NCBI RefSeq assembly: GCF_039535235.1
Contig: NZ_BAAAWU010000001.1
Coordinates: 1,054,001-1,118,000 of the forward strand
Origin: Streptomyces roseoviridis
GTDB lineage: Bacteria; Actinomycetota; Actinomycetes; Streptomycetales; Streptomycetaceae
Reading direction: 5' to 3'
Length of the DNA stretch: 64,000 nucleotides
Below, piece by piece: positions 48,525 to 57,293 of this stretch (position 1 is its first letter; every line of letters begins with the position of its first letter). Under the pieces are notes generated by a model, which did no database searches, was not told the DNA's origin, and saw only the letters and a program-made list of their open reading frames with translations. Made by a program: the position numbers and the translations under genes.

Positions 48525-49643
48525 ATGCACTTGTCTGACAACCCTGCCGCCCCTGCTGCTGCCGCCTCCTCCCCCGCCGTCGCCGACTGGATCCGGCGGG
48601 CCCCCAAGGCCGTCCTCCACGACCACCTGGACGGCGGGCTGCGGCCCGCCACGATCGTGGAGCTCGCGCGGGCCTGCGGGTACACCGGGCTGCCCACCGA
48701 GGACCCGGCCGAGCTGGCCGTGTGGTTCCGGGAGGCCGCCGACTCCGGTTCGCTGGAGCGGTATCTGGAGACCTTCGCCCACACCTGTGCGGTGATGCAG
48801 ACCCGCGAGGCGCTCACGCGGATCGCGGCCGAGTGCGCCGAGGACCTGGCCGCCGACGGGGTCGTCTACGCCGAGATCCGCTACGCCCCCGAGCAGCACC
48901 TGGAGGGCGGACTCACCCTCGACGAGGTCGTCGAGGCCGTGAACGAGGGCTTCCGCGAGGGCGAGCGCCGCACCGGCGGCCGGATCACCGTCCGTACGCT
49001 GCTCACCGGCATGCGGCACACCGACCGCTCGCTGGAGATCGCGCGGCTGACGGTGGCCCACCGCGACAACGGCGTGGCGGGCTTCGACATCGCCGGCGGC
49101 GAGATCGGCAACCCGCCGGCCCGCCACTTGGCCGCCTTCCAGCACCTGAAGCGCGAGAACTGCCACTTCACGATCCACGCGGGCGAGGCCGTCGGCGCCG
49201 AGTCGATCCACGAGGCCGTGCAGGTCTGCGGCACCGAGCGGATCGGGCACGGCGTGCGGATCACCGACGACATCGCCGAGGACGGCACGCTGGGCCGGCT
49301 CGCCGCGTACGTGCGGGACAACCGCATCGCGCTGGAGGTCTGCCCGACGTCCAACCTGCAGACGGGCGCGGCGAAGGACTACGCCTCGCACCCCATCGAC
49401 GAGCTGCGCCGCCTGGGCTTCCGGATCACCCTCAACACGGACAACCGGCTGGTCTCCGGCACCACCATGAGCGAGGAGTTCCAGCACATGGTGGACGCCT
49501 TCGGCTACGGCCCGGAGGTCTTCGAGGAGTTCACGGTCGCCGCCCTGGAGGCCGCCTTCCTGCCGCTGCCGGAGCGCCGCCGCCTGATCGACGAGCTGGT
49601 CCGCCCGGGTTACGCGGCCCTCGCGCCCCTCGTCGCCGGCTAG
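48525..49643 (+). CDS. add: Adenosine deaminase
   Basis: A 372-residue adenosine/AMP deaminase superfamily enzyme: adenosine + H2O gives inosine + NH3, in purine salvage. The zinc and catalytic residues are in place: VLHDHLDGG (His32, His34), [14 protein letters not shown] (His218, Glu221), RIGHGVRI (His242) and [14 protein letters not shown] (Asp306). The residue after Asp306 is Asn where animal ADA has Asp, as in other actinobacterial enzymes. TACACT eight bases before the ATG suggests a leaderless transcript. A GntR-type palindrome covers codons 3-6. The regulator gene lies 272 bases upstream in the same direction. Confidence 0.94.
   Translation: MHLSDNPAAPAAAASSPAVADWIRRAPKAVLHDHLDGGLRPATIVELARACGYTGLPTEDPAELAVWFREAADSGSLERYLETFAHTCAVMQTREALTRIAAECAEDLAADGVVYAEIRYAPEQHLEGGLTLDEVVEAVNEGFREGERRTGGRITVRTLLTGMRHTDRSLEIARLTVAHRDNGVAGFDIAGGEIGNPPARHLAAFQHLKRENCHFTIHAGEAVGAESIHEAVQVCGTERIGHGVRITDDIAEDGTLGRLAAYVRDNRIALEVCPTSNLQTGAAKDYASHPIDELRRLGFRITLNTDNRLVSGTTMSEEFQHMVDAFGYGPEVFEEFTVAALEAAFLPLPERRRLIDELVRPGYAALAPLVAG
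48531..48541. promoter_or_regulatory. TTGTC-T-GACAA operator inside the start of add
   Basis: This palindrome matches the one at the GntR promoter (47433-47443), including flanking AC and AAC. It falls at codons 3-6 of adenosine deaminase, just after the likely start of transcription. A regulator bound here would block elongation. Confidence 0.6.
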
Positions 49644-49700
49644 GAACGGCGCTGCCGCCGGCCGCACCCGGCTCGCACCGGGTGCGGCGGCCCGCCGCCA

Positions 49701-50588
49701 GGCCCTTTCGTTTGGATCATCGGGCTGACCAGAGGAAGATGCCCGCGATGTGGAGTCCGGCCAGGTAGATCGTTGCTGTCTTCTCGTAGCGGGTGGCAAT
49801 TCCGCGCCACTGTTTCAGGCGGTTGATGCAGCGTTCGACTGTGTTGCGCTGCTTGTATGCCTCGCGGTCGAATGCCGGTGGCCTGCCGCCGCGGCTTCCG
49901 CGACGAAGCCGGTGGCCACGTTGATCGGCCGGGATCGGGATCACTGCGCGGACACCGCGCTTGCGCAAGTGTTCGCGGATGGCGCGTGACAAGTACGCGT
50001 TGTCGGCCAGGACTACGTCCGGCCTGGTGCGGGGTCGGCCGCGTCGGCGGGGAACACGCAAGCGCGCCATGACATGCTCGAAGGCGGGTGCGTCACCAGC
50101 CTGTCCGGCTGTGAGGACAAAGGCGAGGGGCCGGCAATGTGTGTCGGCGGCGAGATGGATCTTCGTGGTCAGCCCGCCGCGGGACCGGCCGATGGCGTGG
50201 TCGTTCGGCTCGCCGGCCGGGGCCCCTTTTTGCGGGCCCCGACCGCGTGCTGGTGAGCGCGCACGATGGTGGATCGACCGAGACGGCCCAGTGGAGGTCT
50301 TCTTCGGCGTCGGCCTGCGCGATGAGCGCGGTGAAGACCCGCTCCCACGTGCCGTCGACGGCCCACATCCGTAGCCGGTTGTAGACGCCTCGCCAGTTGC
50401 CGTACCCCTCTGGCAGATGGACCCACTGGATGCCGGTCTGGAACTTGTAGGCGATCGCGTCGATCACTTGGCGATGGTCCCTCCACCGGCCACCCCGTTT
50501 CGGCGTCCGGTCCGGAAGTAGCGGTTCGATCCGTGCCCATTGCACATCGGTCAACGGCATGACCTGACAACGAAAACTTGGGCTGCTG
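49701..50588 (-). mobile_element. Decayed IS5-family (IS427-like) insertion sequence
   Basis: About 890 bases carrying a frameshifted transposase. Both ends carry TTTCGTT-type words in inverted orientation (left GGCCCTTTCGTTTGG at 49701). I cannot fix the terminal repeats or a target duplication by eye. It lies between add and the CPCC gene and does not interrupt either. Confidence 0.8.
49717..50560 (-). pseudogene. Frameshifted IS5-family transposase
   Basis: Translation starts at 50560 (MPLTDVQWARIEPLLPDRTP), the DUF4096 N-terminal domain. At about 50271 one base is missing: the expected VDSTIVRAHQHA (first catalytic Asp) needs a frame change. At 50223-50231 (AAAAAGGGG on the minus strand) there is a second change, into the frame that encodes VVLADNAYLSRAIREHLRKRG and ERCINRLKQWRGIATRYEKT (second Asp, catalytic Glu region). 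The second site looks like the programmed -1 slip known in this IS group. The first is a real defect, so the copy is inactive on its own. Confidence 0.85.
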
Positions 50589-50597
50589 AACCCTGTC

Positions 50598-50927
50598 CTA
50601 ATCAGCCACGTCCGGAACCTGGCGCCGTGCTTCCGACAACCACAGCCCTTCACCACCGCGCGTCATGGACTCATCGATTCCCTCGGCCGCTTCCTCCAGG
50701 TAGTCCAACCGGGCCTGCGCCAGGCTCAGCCGGCCGTTGGGACCGCCCCGGACGATGTGAGCGTCCACGTCGTCCTGCCCGTCGTCCTCCCAGCCGCACT
50801 CTGGACAGATCTCGAAGTTTGCCCGTTCCTCCAACGTTCGCTGGAAGCAGCAGGGGCACGCGATGAGGTCGCTCGGGCCGCGATTCGCGGGACTGGTAGG
50901 TGTTTCATCAGAGACCATGGCCACCAT
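50598..50927 (-). CDS. CPCC family cysteine-rich protein
   Basis: A 109-residue protein from ATG 50927; ATG 50918 or 50954 are other options. The CPCC domain is clear: ACPCCFQRTLEE, then FEICPECGWEDDGQDDVDAH and GGPNGRLSLAQARLDY. Four Cys in two CxxC pairs probably bind zinc. The family is widespread in bacteria, often encoded beside polymorphic toxins or mobile elements, and lacks a known function. Here it sits between a dead IS and a peptidase gene. The local GC content is a little lower than the neighbours', so acquisition by transfer is possible. Confidence 0.85.
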   Translation of the reverse strand: MVAMVSDETPTSPANRGPSDLIACPCCFQRTLEERANFEICPECGWEDDGQDDVDAHIVRGGPNGRLSLAQARLDYLEEAAEGIDESMTRGGEGLWLSEARRQVPDVAD

Positions 50928-50962
50928 CGTCCCGATCCCTGGAGTGATCCACAATAAACGGC

Positions 50963-52762
50963 TTAGCCGACCCGTCCCCGGACGAGGGGCAGTTCCAGTG
51001 TCCCGGTGTCCTCGGGGGCGCTGACGACGGTCACCGGTTTGATGCCCCGGTTCCCGGAGTAGGCGGTGTCACTGGCCGCGATCACGAACTCCAGGCGGTG
51101 GCCGGTTTCGTAGCGGTGGACGATGCCGGGGAGTTCGACGGTGAAGGGGCGGGTGACGTCCGGTACGCGGACGGGCGCGACGAGCCGGTTGACGAGGGTC
51201 TTCGTGCCGTCGGGAGCCACGTCGTACAGCTTGGCGAAGAGGACCAGCTTGTCGGCGGCGTCGCCGGAGTGCTGGACGCGTTCGGTGCGCGGGGAGACCA
51301 CCTTCAGGGTGGCGCGGGGCGCGCCGACGAGGTCGGCGGGGGCGGTGAGCGGGGCGGAGGTCCAGCCGAGGTGGGTGCCGGCGACGTCGTACGGCGCGGG
51401 GTCGGGCAGTCCGATCAGGCCGGCCAACGAGGACTCGGAGTGGCTGGTGGGTACCAGCCAGTTGGCGTACGAGCGGGAGCCCCGGGCGACCTTGGCGCGG
51501 TTGTCCACGAGTTTGCCGTCGCCGGAGAGGTAGAGCCTCTGACTGAGGGCGGGCACGGTCGGGGCGGTGCCGTAGCCGCTCTGCCAGTCGCGGTGGTAGG
51601 CGAACTCGGCGCCGGTGTCGACCGTGCGGTCGCCGCGCAGGTGACGCTGGAACCAGGCGAGGACGCGCCGCCCGACGTAGCTGCTCTCCAGGTCGCCCGA
51701 GCCGAGGTCGAGTTCGCCGGGCTTCTGCCCGCCGCTGTGGCCCCAGGACTGCCAGATCATCTTGGTCTCGACGCCTTGGCGCTGGAGCTTGTCGTAGGTG
51801 TCCTGTGCCTCGTTGAGGTTGAACAGGCTGTCGGCCTGGCCCTGGACGAGGAGGGTGGGGGCCTTGACGCGGTCGAGGTAGGAGACCGGGGAGACGCTGC
51901 GGGCGAAGGCGAGCATCTTGTCCGTGTCGGCCTGCGGGTAGCTGCCGGAGTTGAGCAGGCGGACGGTGTCGCAGGCGTCGGTGACGAAGTGGAGGCAGGC
52001 GAGGGAGTTGACGCGGCTGGGGTCGAGGGAGGGCACGAGCAGGGGCTGGCCCTCGCCCATGAGGTAGAAACCGTTGGCCCACTGCCATTTGAAGACGCCG
52101 GGGGTGTCCCGGTCGGCGCTGTTGGGGGCGAGGGAGTAGGCGAGGTCGTTCCAGGTGATGAGCGGGACGAGGGCGTCGAGGCGGGGGTCGGTGGCGGCGG
52201 TGGCGAGCTGGATCGCGCCTCCGTAGGAGCCGCCGATCATGCCGGCCCGGGGGTCGTCCGCGCCGTCCTTGGTGACGAAGTCGACGCGGGTGCCGTCGTC
52301 GGCGGCGCGGGTGCCGGCGAGGAAGTCGAGGAGCCGGGCGGCGGCCTGGCCGTCGATGCGCGGGTCGTCGAGGGAGATGAGGCATCCGCTCCTGCCGAAG
52401 CCGAGGCCGGAGTAGACGAGTCCGACGTAGCCGCGGGCGGCGACGGCCTTGCCGATGGCGTCGGTGGAGCCGTCGTTCTTGCTGCCGCCGAAGCCGTTGG
52501 TGGCGAGGACGGCGGGCGCGGGGTGCGCGGCGTCGACGCCGTCGGGGCGGTAGAGGTCGGCGTCGACGGCGCAGGTACGGCCGCCCGCCTGGACGGTGAA
52601 GCGCAGCGGGGTGACGGTGTACGTGCTGGTGGCGCCGTCCGTGGCGGTGTCGGCGGCCCGGGCGGCAGGCGCGGTGAAGGCGAGCGGCGCGGCCAGCACG
52701 GCCCCGGCCGTGAGCGCGAGGAGCTTGCGGGATCCGGGCAGGGCGGGCAGGGCTGGGGACAC
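50963..52762 (-). CDS. Secreted S15/CocE-like X-prolyl dipeptidyl peptidase
   Basis: A 599-residue exported hydrolase from GTG 52762 (GGAGG six bases before); an upstream GTG at 52774 overlaps the ribosome site. Signal peptide: LLALTAGAVLAAPLAFTAPAARA. The alpha/beta hydrolase domain has the nucleophile Ser179 in GMIGGSYGG, the Asp in LLVQGQADSLFNLNEA and the His in SWGHSGGQ. The C-terminal ~200 residues match the jelly-roll of X-Pro dipeptidyl peptidases (YDVAGTHLGWTSAPL ... YETGHRLEFVIAASD). It would remove X-Pro dipeptides outside the cell. A 22-bp palindrome (52793-52814) lies 30 bases upstream. It is the last gene of the peptidase run. Confidence 0.9.
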   Translation of the reverse strand: MSPALPALPGSRKLLALTAGAVLAAPLAFTAPAARAADTATDGATSTYTVTPLRFTVQAGGRTCAVDADLYRPDGVDAAHPAPAVLATNGFGGSKNDGSTDAIGKAVAARGYVGLVYSGLGFGRSGCLISLDDPRIDGQAAARLLDFLAGTRAADDGTRVDFVTKDGADDPRAGMIGGSYGGAIQLATAATDPRLDALVPLITWNDLAYSLAPNSADRDTPGVFKWQWANGFYLMGEGQPLLVPSLDPSRVNSLACLHFVTDACDTVRLLNSGSYPQADTDKMLAFARSVSPVSYLDRVKAPTLLVQGQADSLFNLNEAQDTYDKLQRQGVETKMIWQSWGHSGGQKPGELDLGSGDLESSYVGRRVLAWFQRHLRGDRTVDTGAEFAYHRDWQSGYGTAPTVPALSQRLYLSGDGKLVDNRAKVARGSRSYANWLVPTSHSESSLAGLIGLPDPAPYDVAGTHLGWTSAPLTAPADLVGAPRATLKVVSPRTERVQHSGDAADKLVLFAKLYDVAPDGTKTLVNRLVAPVRVPDVTRPFTVELPGIVHRYETGHRLEFVIAASDTAYSGNRGIKPVTVVSAPEDTGTLELPLVRGRVG

Positions 52763-52792
52763 GGGAACCTCCACACCGAGGACGCGCGATCG

Positions 52793-52814
52793 ACGTACCT
52801 ACCGGTAGGTACGT
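52793..52814. promoter_or_regulatory. 22-bp perfect palindrome upstream of S15 peptidase
   Basis: ACGTACCTACC followed directly by its exact complement. This is typical of a TetR-type operator (ACCTACCGGTAGGT core). It lies 31-52 bases upstream of the peptidase start, so it probably controls this promoter. No TetR gene is in the window. Confidence 0.65.
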
Positions 52815-52967
52815 GCCGGGCCCATGGTGTGACGCGCGCCAGAGGGTCGTCAACGCGCAGGACGAAGGTTGTTGACGGAGATTCAGTGAAGGGAACGGGG
52901 CCGGCGTGGCGCGGCGGAGGCGGCGGGGCCTGCGTGGCGCGGCGGAGTGGGAGCGGTCGGGCGGGCC

Positions 52968-53897
52968 TCAGCTCAGGGCCGGTACGTCGAGGGTGAGCGT
53001 CCCCGCCTCCGCGTCCAGGACCGCCGGTGTCCCGAACGGCACGGTCGGCGCGCTCTCGTGGTGCCCGAAGCCCATCTCCTCCACGACCGGCACGCCGAGC
53101 CCGCCGAGCCGGTCGGCGAGGACGGCGCGGACCTCCTCGTACGGGCCGCACTCCTCCCAGGAGCCGAGGCCGATCCCGGCGACGCCGTCCAGCCAGCCGG
53201 AGCGCAGCAGTTGGGTGAGGATCCGGTCGAGGCGGTACGGCTCCTCCCCCACGTCCTCCAGGAGCAGCAGCCCGCCCCGGGCGGAGGGCCGGGCGTGCGG
53301 GGTGCCGAGGTCGGCGGCCAGGAGGCTGACGCAGCCGCCGAGGGTGGTGCCGCGCGCCCGGCCCGGGACCAGCGTCCGGGCCGTCTCCGGGGCGAGGGTC
53401 TGTACCGACTCCGGCTCGAAGAGGGTGGCGCGCAGGGACTCCTGGGTGCGGGCGTCCTTGAGGAAGGCTCCGGCGGCGATCATCGGGCCGTGCAGGGTGG
53501 CGAGGCCGAGGCGGACGGCGAACGCCTCGTGGAGGGCGGTGATGTCGCTGTATCCGACGAGCACCTTGGGTCCCGCGGCCCGTATCGCCGTCCAGTCGAG
53601 CAGGTCGACCATGCGCTGGGCGCCGTAGCCGCCGCGGGCGCAGAACACCGCCGCGACGTCCGGGTCGCACCACGCCTCGGTCAGGTCGCGGGCGCGGTCC
53701 TCGTCCCTGCCGGCCAGGTGACCGAGGGCGGGGTGGGCGTCGAGGACGTGGGGCGCCACGACCGGGTCGAGGCCCCAGGCGCGCAGGATGTCGAGTCCGG
53801 CCCGCAGCCGCTCCTCGGGGACGGGGCCGCTGGGCGCGACGACGGCCACCCGGTCACCGGGGCGCAGCCTGCGGGGCCGCACGGGCAGCGTGGTCAT
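52968..53897 (-). CDS. LD-carboxypeptidase (peptidase family S66)
   Basis: A 309-residue S66 serine carboxypeptidase, which cuts the L,D-bond in muramoyl tetrapeptides, a step in peptidoglycan recycling; MccF-type relatives cut peptide-nucleotide antibiotics. The nucleophile is Ser117 in LVGYSDITALH. VAVVAPSGPVPEERLRAG opens the domain, FCARGGYGAQRMVDLLDW and LLLLEDVGEEPYRLDRIL carry further conserved residues, and EMGFGHHESAPTVPFG holds the catalytic His. No signal peptide, so it acts in the cytoplasm. Its ATG overlaps the stop of the S9 peptidase (ATGA), so the two are translated together. Confidence 0.93.
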   Translation of the reverse strand: MTTLPVRPRRLRPGDRVAVVAPSGPVPEERLRAGLDILRAWGLDPVVAPHVLDAHPALGHLAGRDEDRARDLTEAWCDPDVAAVFCARGGYGAQRMVDLLDWTAIRAAGPKVLVGYSDITALHEAFAVRLGLATLHGPMIAAGAFLKDARTQESLRATLFEPESVQTLAPETARTLVPGRARGTTLGGCVSLLAADLGTPHARPSARGGLLLLEDVGEEPYRLDRILTQLLRSGWLDGVAGIGLGSWEECGPYEEVRAVLADRLGGLGVPVVEEMGFGHHESAPTVPFGTPAVLDAEAGTLTLDVPALS

Positions 53898-55879
53898 TTC
53901 CTCATCTCCAGGGCGGGCACGTCGAACCGGTCGAGTCCGAAGGTCCTGACGTACAGGGCGAGTTCCGCTTCGAGGGCGCGCTTCACCGTGTCGGCCCTGC
54001 GGAAGCCGTGCCCCTCCCCCTCGAAGGCGAGGTAGGCGTGCGGGACGCCCCGGCCGGCCGTCTTGGCGAGGAACCTCTCGGCCTGGGCGGGCGGGCAGAT
54101 CACGTCGTCGAGGCCCTGGAGCAGCAGGAAGGGCGCGGAGATCCGGTCGACGTGCTCCAGCGGGGAGCGTTCCCGGTAGCGGGCGGGCACCTCGTCGAGC
54201 GGGCCGATCAGCGAGCGCGGGTACTGCGACTCGAAGTCGTGGGTCTCGCCGTCGGCCCAGGCGGCCGGGTCCAGGATGGGGTAGATGATCGTGCCGCAGG
54301 CGTAGAGGTCGGTGTGGACGAGGGAGGCGGCTGCGGTCCAGCCGCCGGCGCTGCCGCCGCGGATGGCGAGGCGGGCCGGGTCGGCCGTGCCCTCGTCGGC
54401 GAGGGCACGGGCGACGGCGGCGCAGTCCTCGACGTCGACGACGCCCCACTGTTCGCGCAGCCGCTCGCGGTAGTCGCGGCCGTAGCCCGTGGAGCCGCCG
54501 TAGTTGACCTCGGCGACGCCGATGCCCCGGGAGGTGAAGTAGGCGATCTCCAGGTCGAGCACGAGCGGGGCGTGCCCGGTGGGGCCGCCGTGCGCCCAGA
54601 TCACGTAGGGCGGGAGGTGTCCGCCGGGAGCGGCGCGGTCGGGGTTGTGCGGCGGGTAGACGTGGGCGTGGATCTCACGGTCGTCGGGCCCGGTGAAGGT
54701 GCGGATCTGGGGTTCGGGGTAGTACGCGGGGTCGACCGGGTCCCGGTGCGGGGAGCCGATGACCCGGGTGCGGCCGGTGCGGGTGTCCAGCTCCACGACC
54801 TCGTAGGCACTGCGGGGGCTGGCGGCGACACCGACGACGCGGGTGCCGTGGACGGCGAGGGTGGCGGCCCACTCGGTCCACGGGCCGGCGGCGTCGACCA
54901 GCTCGCCGGTCTCGGGGTCGAGTATCCCGAGGGCGGTGGCGCCCTTGCCGTGGACGACGGCGACCAGTCCGTTGTCGAGCGGCTGGAACCAGGTGAGGCC
55001 GATCCGCCAGAGCGCTCCGCCGAACTCCTCGGGGCGCGGACAGAGCGCGACCGGCTCGCCGTCCTCGGCGCCGCGGTAGAGGTTCCACCAGCCGGTGCGG
55101 TCGCTGAGGTGGAGCAGTCGGCCGTCGGGGGTCCAGCCGACCTGCGGCACCGACTCCTCGGGGCCGCCGGCGACGGTGCGGGGGCCGGCGAGACGGCCGT
55201 CCTCGGTGACGTCGGCGAGCAGGACCTCGGTGCCGTCCCAGGGCATGCGGGGGTGGTCCCAGGCGATCCAGGCGGCGCGCCGTCCGTCGGGCGAGAGCCG
55301 GGGGCCGGTGACGAAGCGGTGGCGTCCGTCGGAGAGTTCGCGCACCCGGGAGCGGTCCTCGGCGGCGGAGCCGTCCAGGGGCACGGCCGCGATCACCCGG
55401 CGCACGTCGCTGGGCGCCGGTCCGGTGGACTCCTCCAGGACGCACCAGACCTCGCCCCGCTCGGGGCGGAGCACCGGGTCGGCCCAGCGCAGTCCGTCGC
55501 CGGTGGTGGAGACGGGGGTGAGCGGCCGGGGCCCCGCGCCGTCGGGGGCGTCGGGCTCGTAGGCGTAGAGCCGCTGGTCGGGGAGGTGGCAGAAGACGAG
55601 GAACGTCGAGCCGTCCGCCCGCACCGTGCCGGCCCAGGGCCGGCCGCCGTACTCGATGACCCGGCTGCGCACGTTCCACGGCGAGGGCAGCACGGATTCC
55701 TCCGTACCGTCGGGGCGGAGGCGCACCAGGGCGCGCCGGCCGCCCTCGGCGGGGCGCGGGGCGGTCCACCACACCTCGTCGCCGACGACGCCGAGGTATT
55801 CGGGTCGCCCGTCGTGTGCGGCGGTGAGCGCGGCGCCGATCGGTGACGGCCAGCTGCCGTAGGCGGCCGTGGGTGTCAT
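53894..55879 (-). CDS. S9-family prolyl oligopeptidase-like peptidase
   Basis: A 661-residue cytoplasmic peptidase: N-terminal beta-propeller (residues ~20-390, with repeated VWWTAPRPAEGGRR and VGWTPDGRLLHLSDRTGWWNLY patterns), then the alpha/beta hydrolase domain. The catalytic triad is Ser510 in IRGGSAGGWTAAA, Asp591 in LQGLDDVICPP and His624 in GEGHGFRR. WAHGGPTGHAP and EVNYGGSTGYGRDYRE are typical of the acylaminoacyl-peptidase-like branch. It cuts short peptides. It follows the M20 gene by 79 bases and overlaps the S66 gene, so it is in the middle of the operon. Confidence 0.94.
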   Translation of the reverse strand: MTPTAAYGSWPSPIGAALTAAHDGRPEYLGVVGDEVWWTAPRPAEGGRRALVRLRPDGTEESVLPSPWNVRSRVIEYGGRPWAGTVRADGSTFLVFCHLPDQRLYAYEPDAPDGAGPRPLTPVSTTGDGLRWADPVLRPERGEVWCVLEESTGPAPSDVRRVIAAVPLDGSAAEDRSRVRELSDGRHRFVTGPRLSPDGRRAAWIAWDHPRMPWDGTEVLLADVTEDGRLAGPRTVAGGPEESVPQVGWTPDGRLLHLSDRTGWWNLYRGAEDGEPVALCPRPEEFGGALWRIGLTWFQPLDNGLVAVVHGKGATALGILDPETGELVDAAGPWTEWAATLAVHGTRVVGVAASPRSAYEVVELDTRTGRTRVIGSPHRDPVDPAYYPEPQIRTFTGPDDREIHAHVYPPHNPDRAAPGGHLPPYVIWAHGGPTGHAPLVLDLEIAYFTSRGIGVAEVNYGGSTGYGRDYRERLREQWGVVDVEDCAAVARALADEGTADPARLAIRGGSAGGWTAAASLVHTDLYACGTIIYPILDPAAWADGETHDFESQYPRSLIGPLDEVPARYRERSPLEHVDRISAPFLLLQGLDDVICPPAQAERFLAKTAGRGVPHAYLAFEGEGHGFRRADTVKRALEAELALYVRTFGLDRFDVPALEMRK

Positions 55880-55958
55880 CGGGTCCCCCCTTGAGCGGAT
55901 GGTGCTGGTGCGGTTCGTGCCGGTGCGGGCCGGGTGGTCGTACGGACCGGGTGGCGGG

Positions 55959-57293
55959 TCAGGCGGTCCGCAGGTAGTGGTCGAGGACGCGGACGCCGAA
56001 GTGGAGGGCGTCGACCGGGACCCGTTCGTCGACGCCGTGGAACAGCGCCCCGTAGTCGAGCTCGGGGGGCAGCTTCAGCGGGGAGAAGCCGTAGCCGGTG
56101 ATGCCGAGGCGGGAGAACTGCTTGGCGTCGGTGCCGCCGGACATGGAGAAGGGGATGACGTGCCCGTCCGGGTCGAAGCGCTCGACCGCGGCGCGCAGCT
56201 TGGCGAAGGTCGGCGAGTCGACGGGCGCCTCCAGGGGCACCTCGCGGTGGTGGAACTCCCACTCCACGTCGGGACCGGTGAGCCGGTCCATCGTCTCGGC
56301 GAACTCCTCCTCGCCGCCGGGCAGCATCCGGCCGTCGACGTAGGCGACGGCGTGCCCCGGGATCACGTTGACCTTGTAACCGGCGTCCAGCATCGTCGGG
56401 TTGGCGCTGTTGCGGACGGTGGGCTGGACCAGGGCGGCGGCCGGGCCCAGCTTCTCCAGGAGGGCGTCGGTGTCGAAGTCGGGGGCGTCGACGTGGGCCT
56501 CGATCCCGTAGAGCGCGGCCAGTTCCCTGAGCGCCGCCCGCACGGTCGGGGTGAGCCGGACCGGCCACTGGTGGTCGCCGATGCGGGCGACGGCCGCGGC
56601 GAGGCGCGTGACGGCGTTGGCCGTGTTGACCTTGGAGCCGTGGCCGGCCCTGCCGTGCGCGGTGAGCTTGAGCCAGGCGGTGCCGCGCTCGCCGGCCGCG
56701 ATCGGGTAGATCGTGGTGCCGGGGTCGGGGTGGAAGCTGAACGCGCCGGACTCGCTGATGCCCTCCGTGCAGCCCTCGAAGAGGGCGGCGTGCCGGTCGG
56801 CGAGGAAGCCGGAGCCGTCCTCGGCGCTCGCCTCCTCGTCGGCGGTGTAGGCGATGACGACGTCGCGGCGCGGCCGGACGCCCTGGCGGGCCCAGGAGCG
56901 GACGACGGCGAGCACCATCGCGTCCATGTTCTTCATGTCGACGGCGCCCCGTCCCCACACGACCCCGTCGCGGACCTCGCCCGAGAAGGGGTGCACGGTC
57001 CAGTCGGCGGCCTCCGCCGGGACGACGTCGAGGTGACCGTGGACGAGCAGCGCGTCGGCCGTGGGGTCGGTGCCGGGGATCCGGGCGACGACGTTGGTGC
57101 GGCCGGGGGTGCGCTCCAGGAGCGTGGGCTCGAGACCGGCACCGGCGAGGCGCTCCGCCACGTACTCGGCGGCGGGCCGCTCGCGGCAGTCGCCGCCGCC
57201 GCGGTTGGTGGTGTCGATCCTGATCAGTTCGGAGGTGAAGGTGACGACCTCGTCGAGTGCCGCACCGTCAGGACCCCGGTCCTCCTCAGCCAT
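55959..57293 (-). CDS. M20/M25/M40 family metallopeptidase
   Basis: A 444-residue zinc enzyme of the ArgE/DapE/CPG2 type. LLVHGHLDVVPA holds the first metal His and its Asp, WGRGAVDMKNMDAM the bridging Asp, YTADEEASAEDGSGFLA the catalytic Glu pair, and LHFGVRVLDHYL the last metal region. AHGRAGHGSKVNTANAVTRLA is the dimerisation-domain His. Such enzymes cut terminal residues from dipeptides or acyl groups from amino acids. It has no signal peptide. Its ATG overlaps the stop of the M55 gene by eight bases (ATGGCTGA), so translation is coupled. Confidence 0.94.
   Translation of the reverse strand: MAEEDRGPDGAALDEVVTFTSELIRIDTTNRGGGDCRERPAAEYVAERLAGAGLEPTLLERTPGRTNVVARIPGTDPTADALLVHGHLDVVPAEAADWTVHPFSGEVRDGVVWGRGAVDMKNMDAMVLAVVRSWARQGVRPRRDVVIAYTADEEASAEDGSGFLADRHAALFEGCTEGISESGAFSFHPDPGTTIYPIAAGERGTAWLKLTAHGRAGHGSKVNTANAVTRLAAAVARIGDHQWPVRLTPTVRAALRELAALYGIEAHVDAPDFDTDALLEKLGPAAALVQPTVRNSANPTMLDAGYKVNVIPGHAVAYVDGRMLPGGEEEFAETMDRLTGPDVEWEFHHREVPLEAPVDSPTFAKLRAAVERFDPDGHVIPFSMSGGTDAKQFSRLGITGYGFSPLKLPPELDYGALFHGVDERVPVDALHFGVRVLDHYLRTA

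Noticed and set aside
49701..50588. Exact IS ends and target duplication
   Set aside because: Candidate ends share only short TTTCGTT words; I could not define terminal repeats or a duplication by eye.
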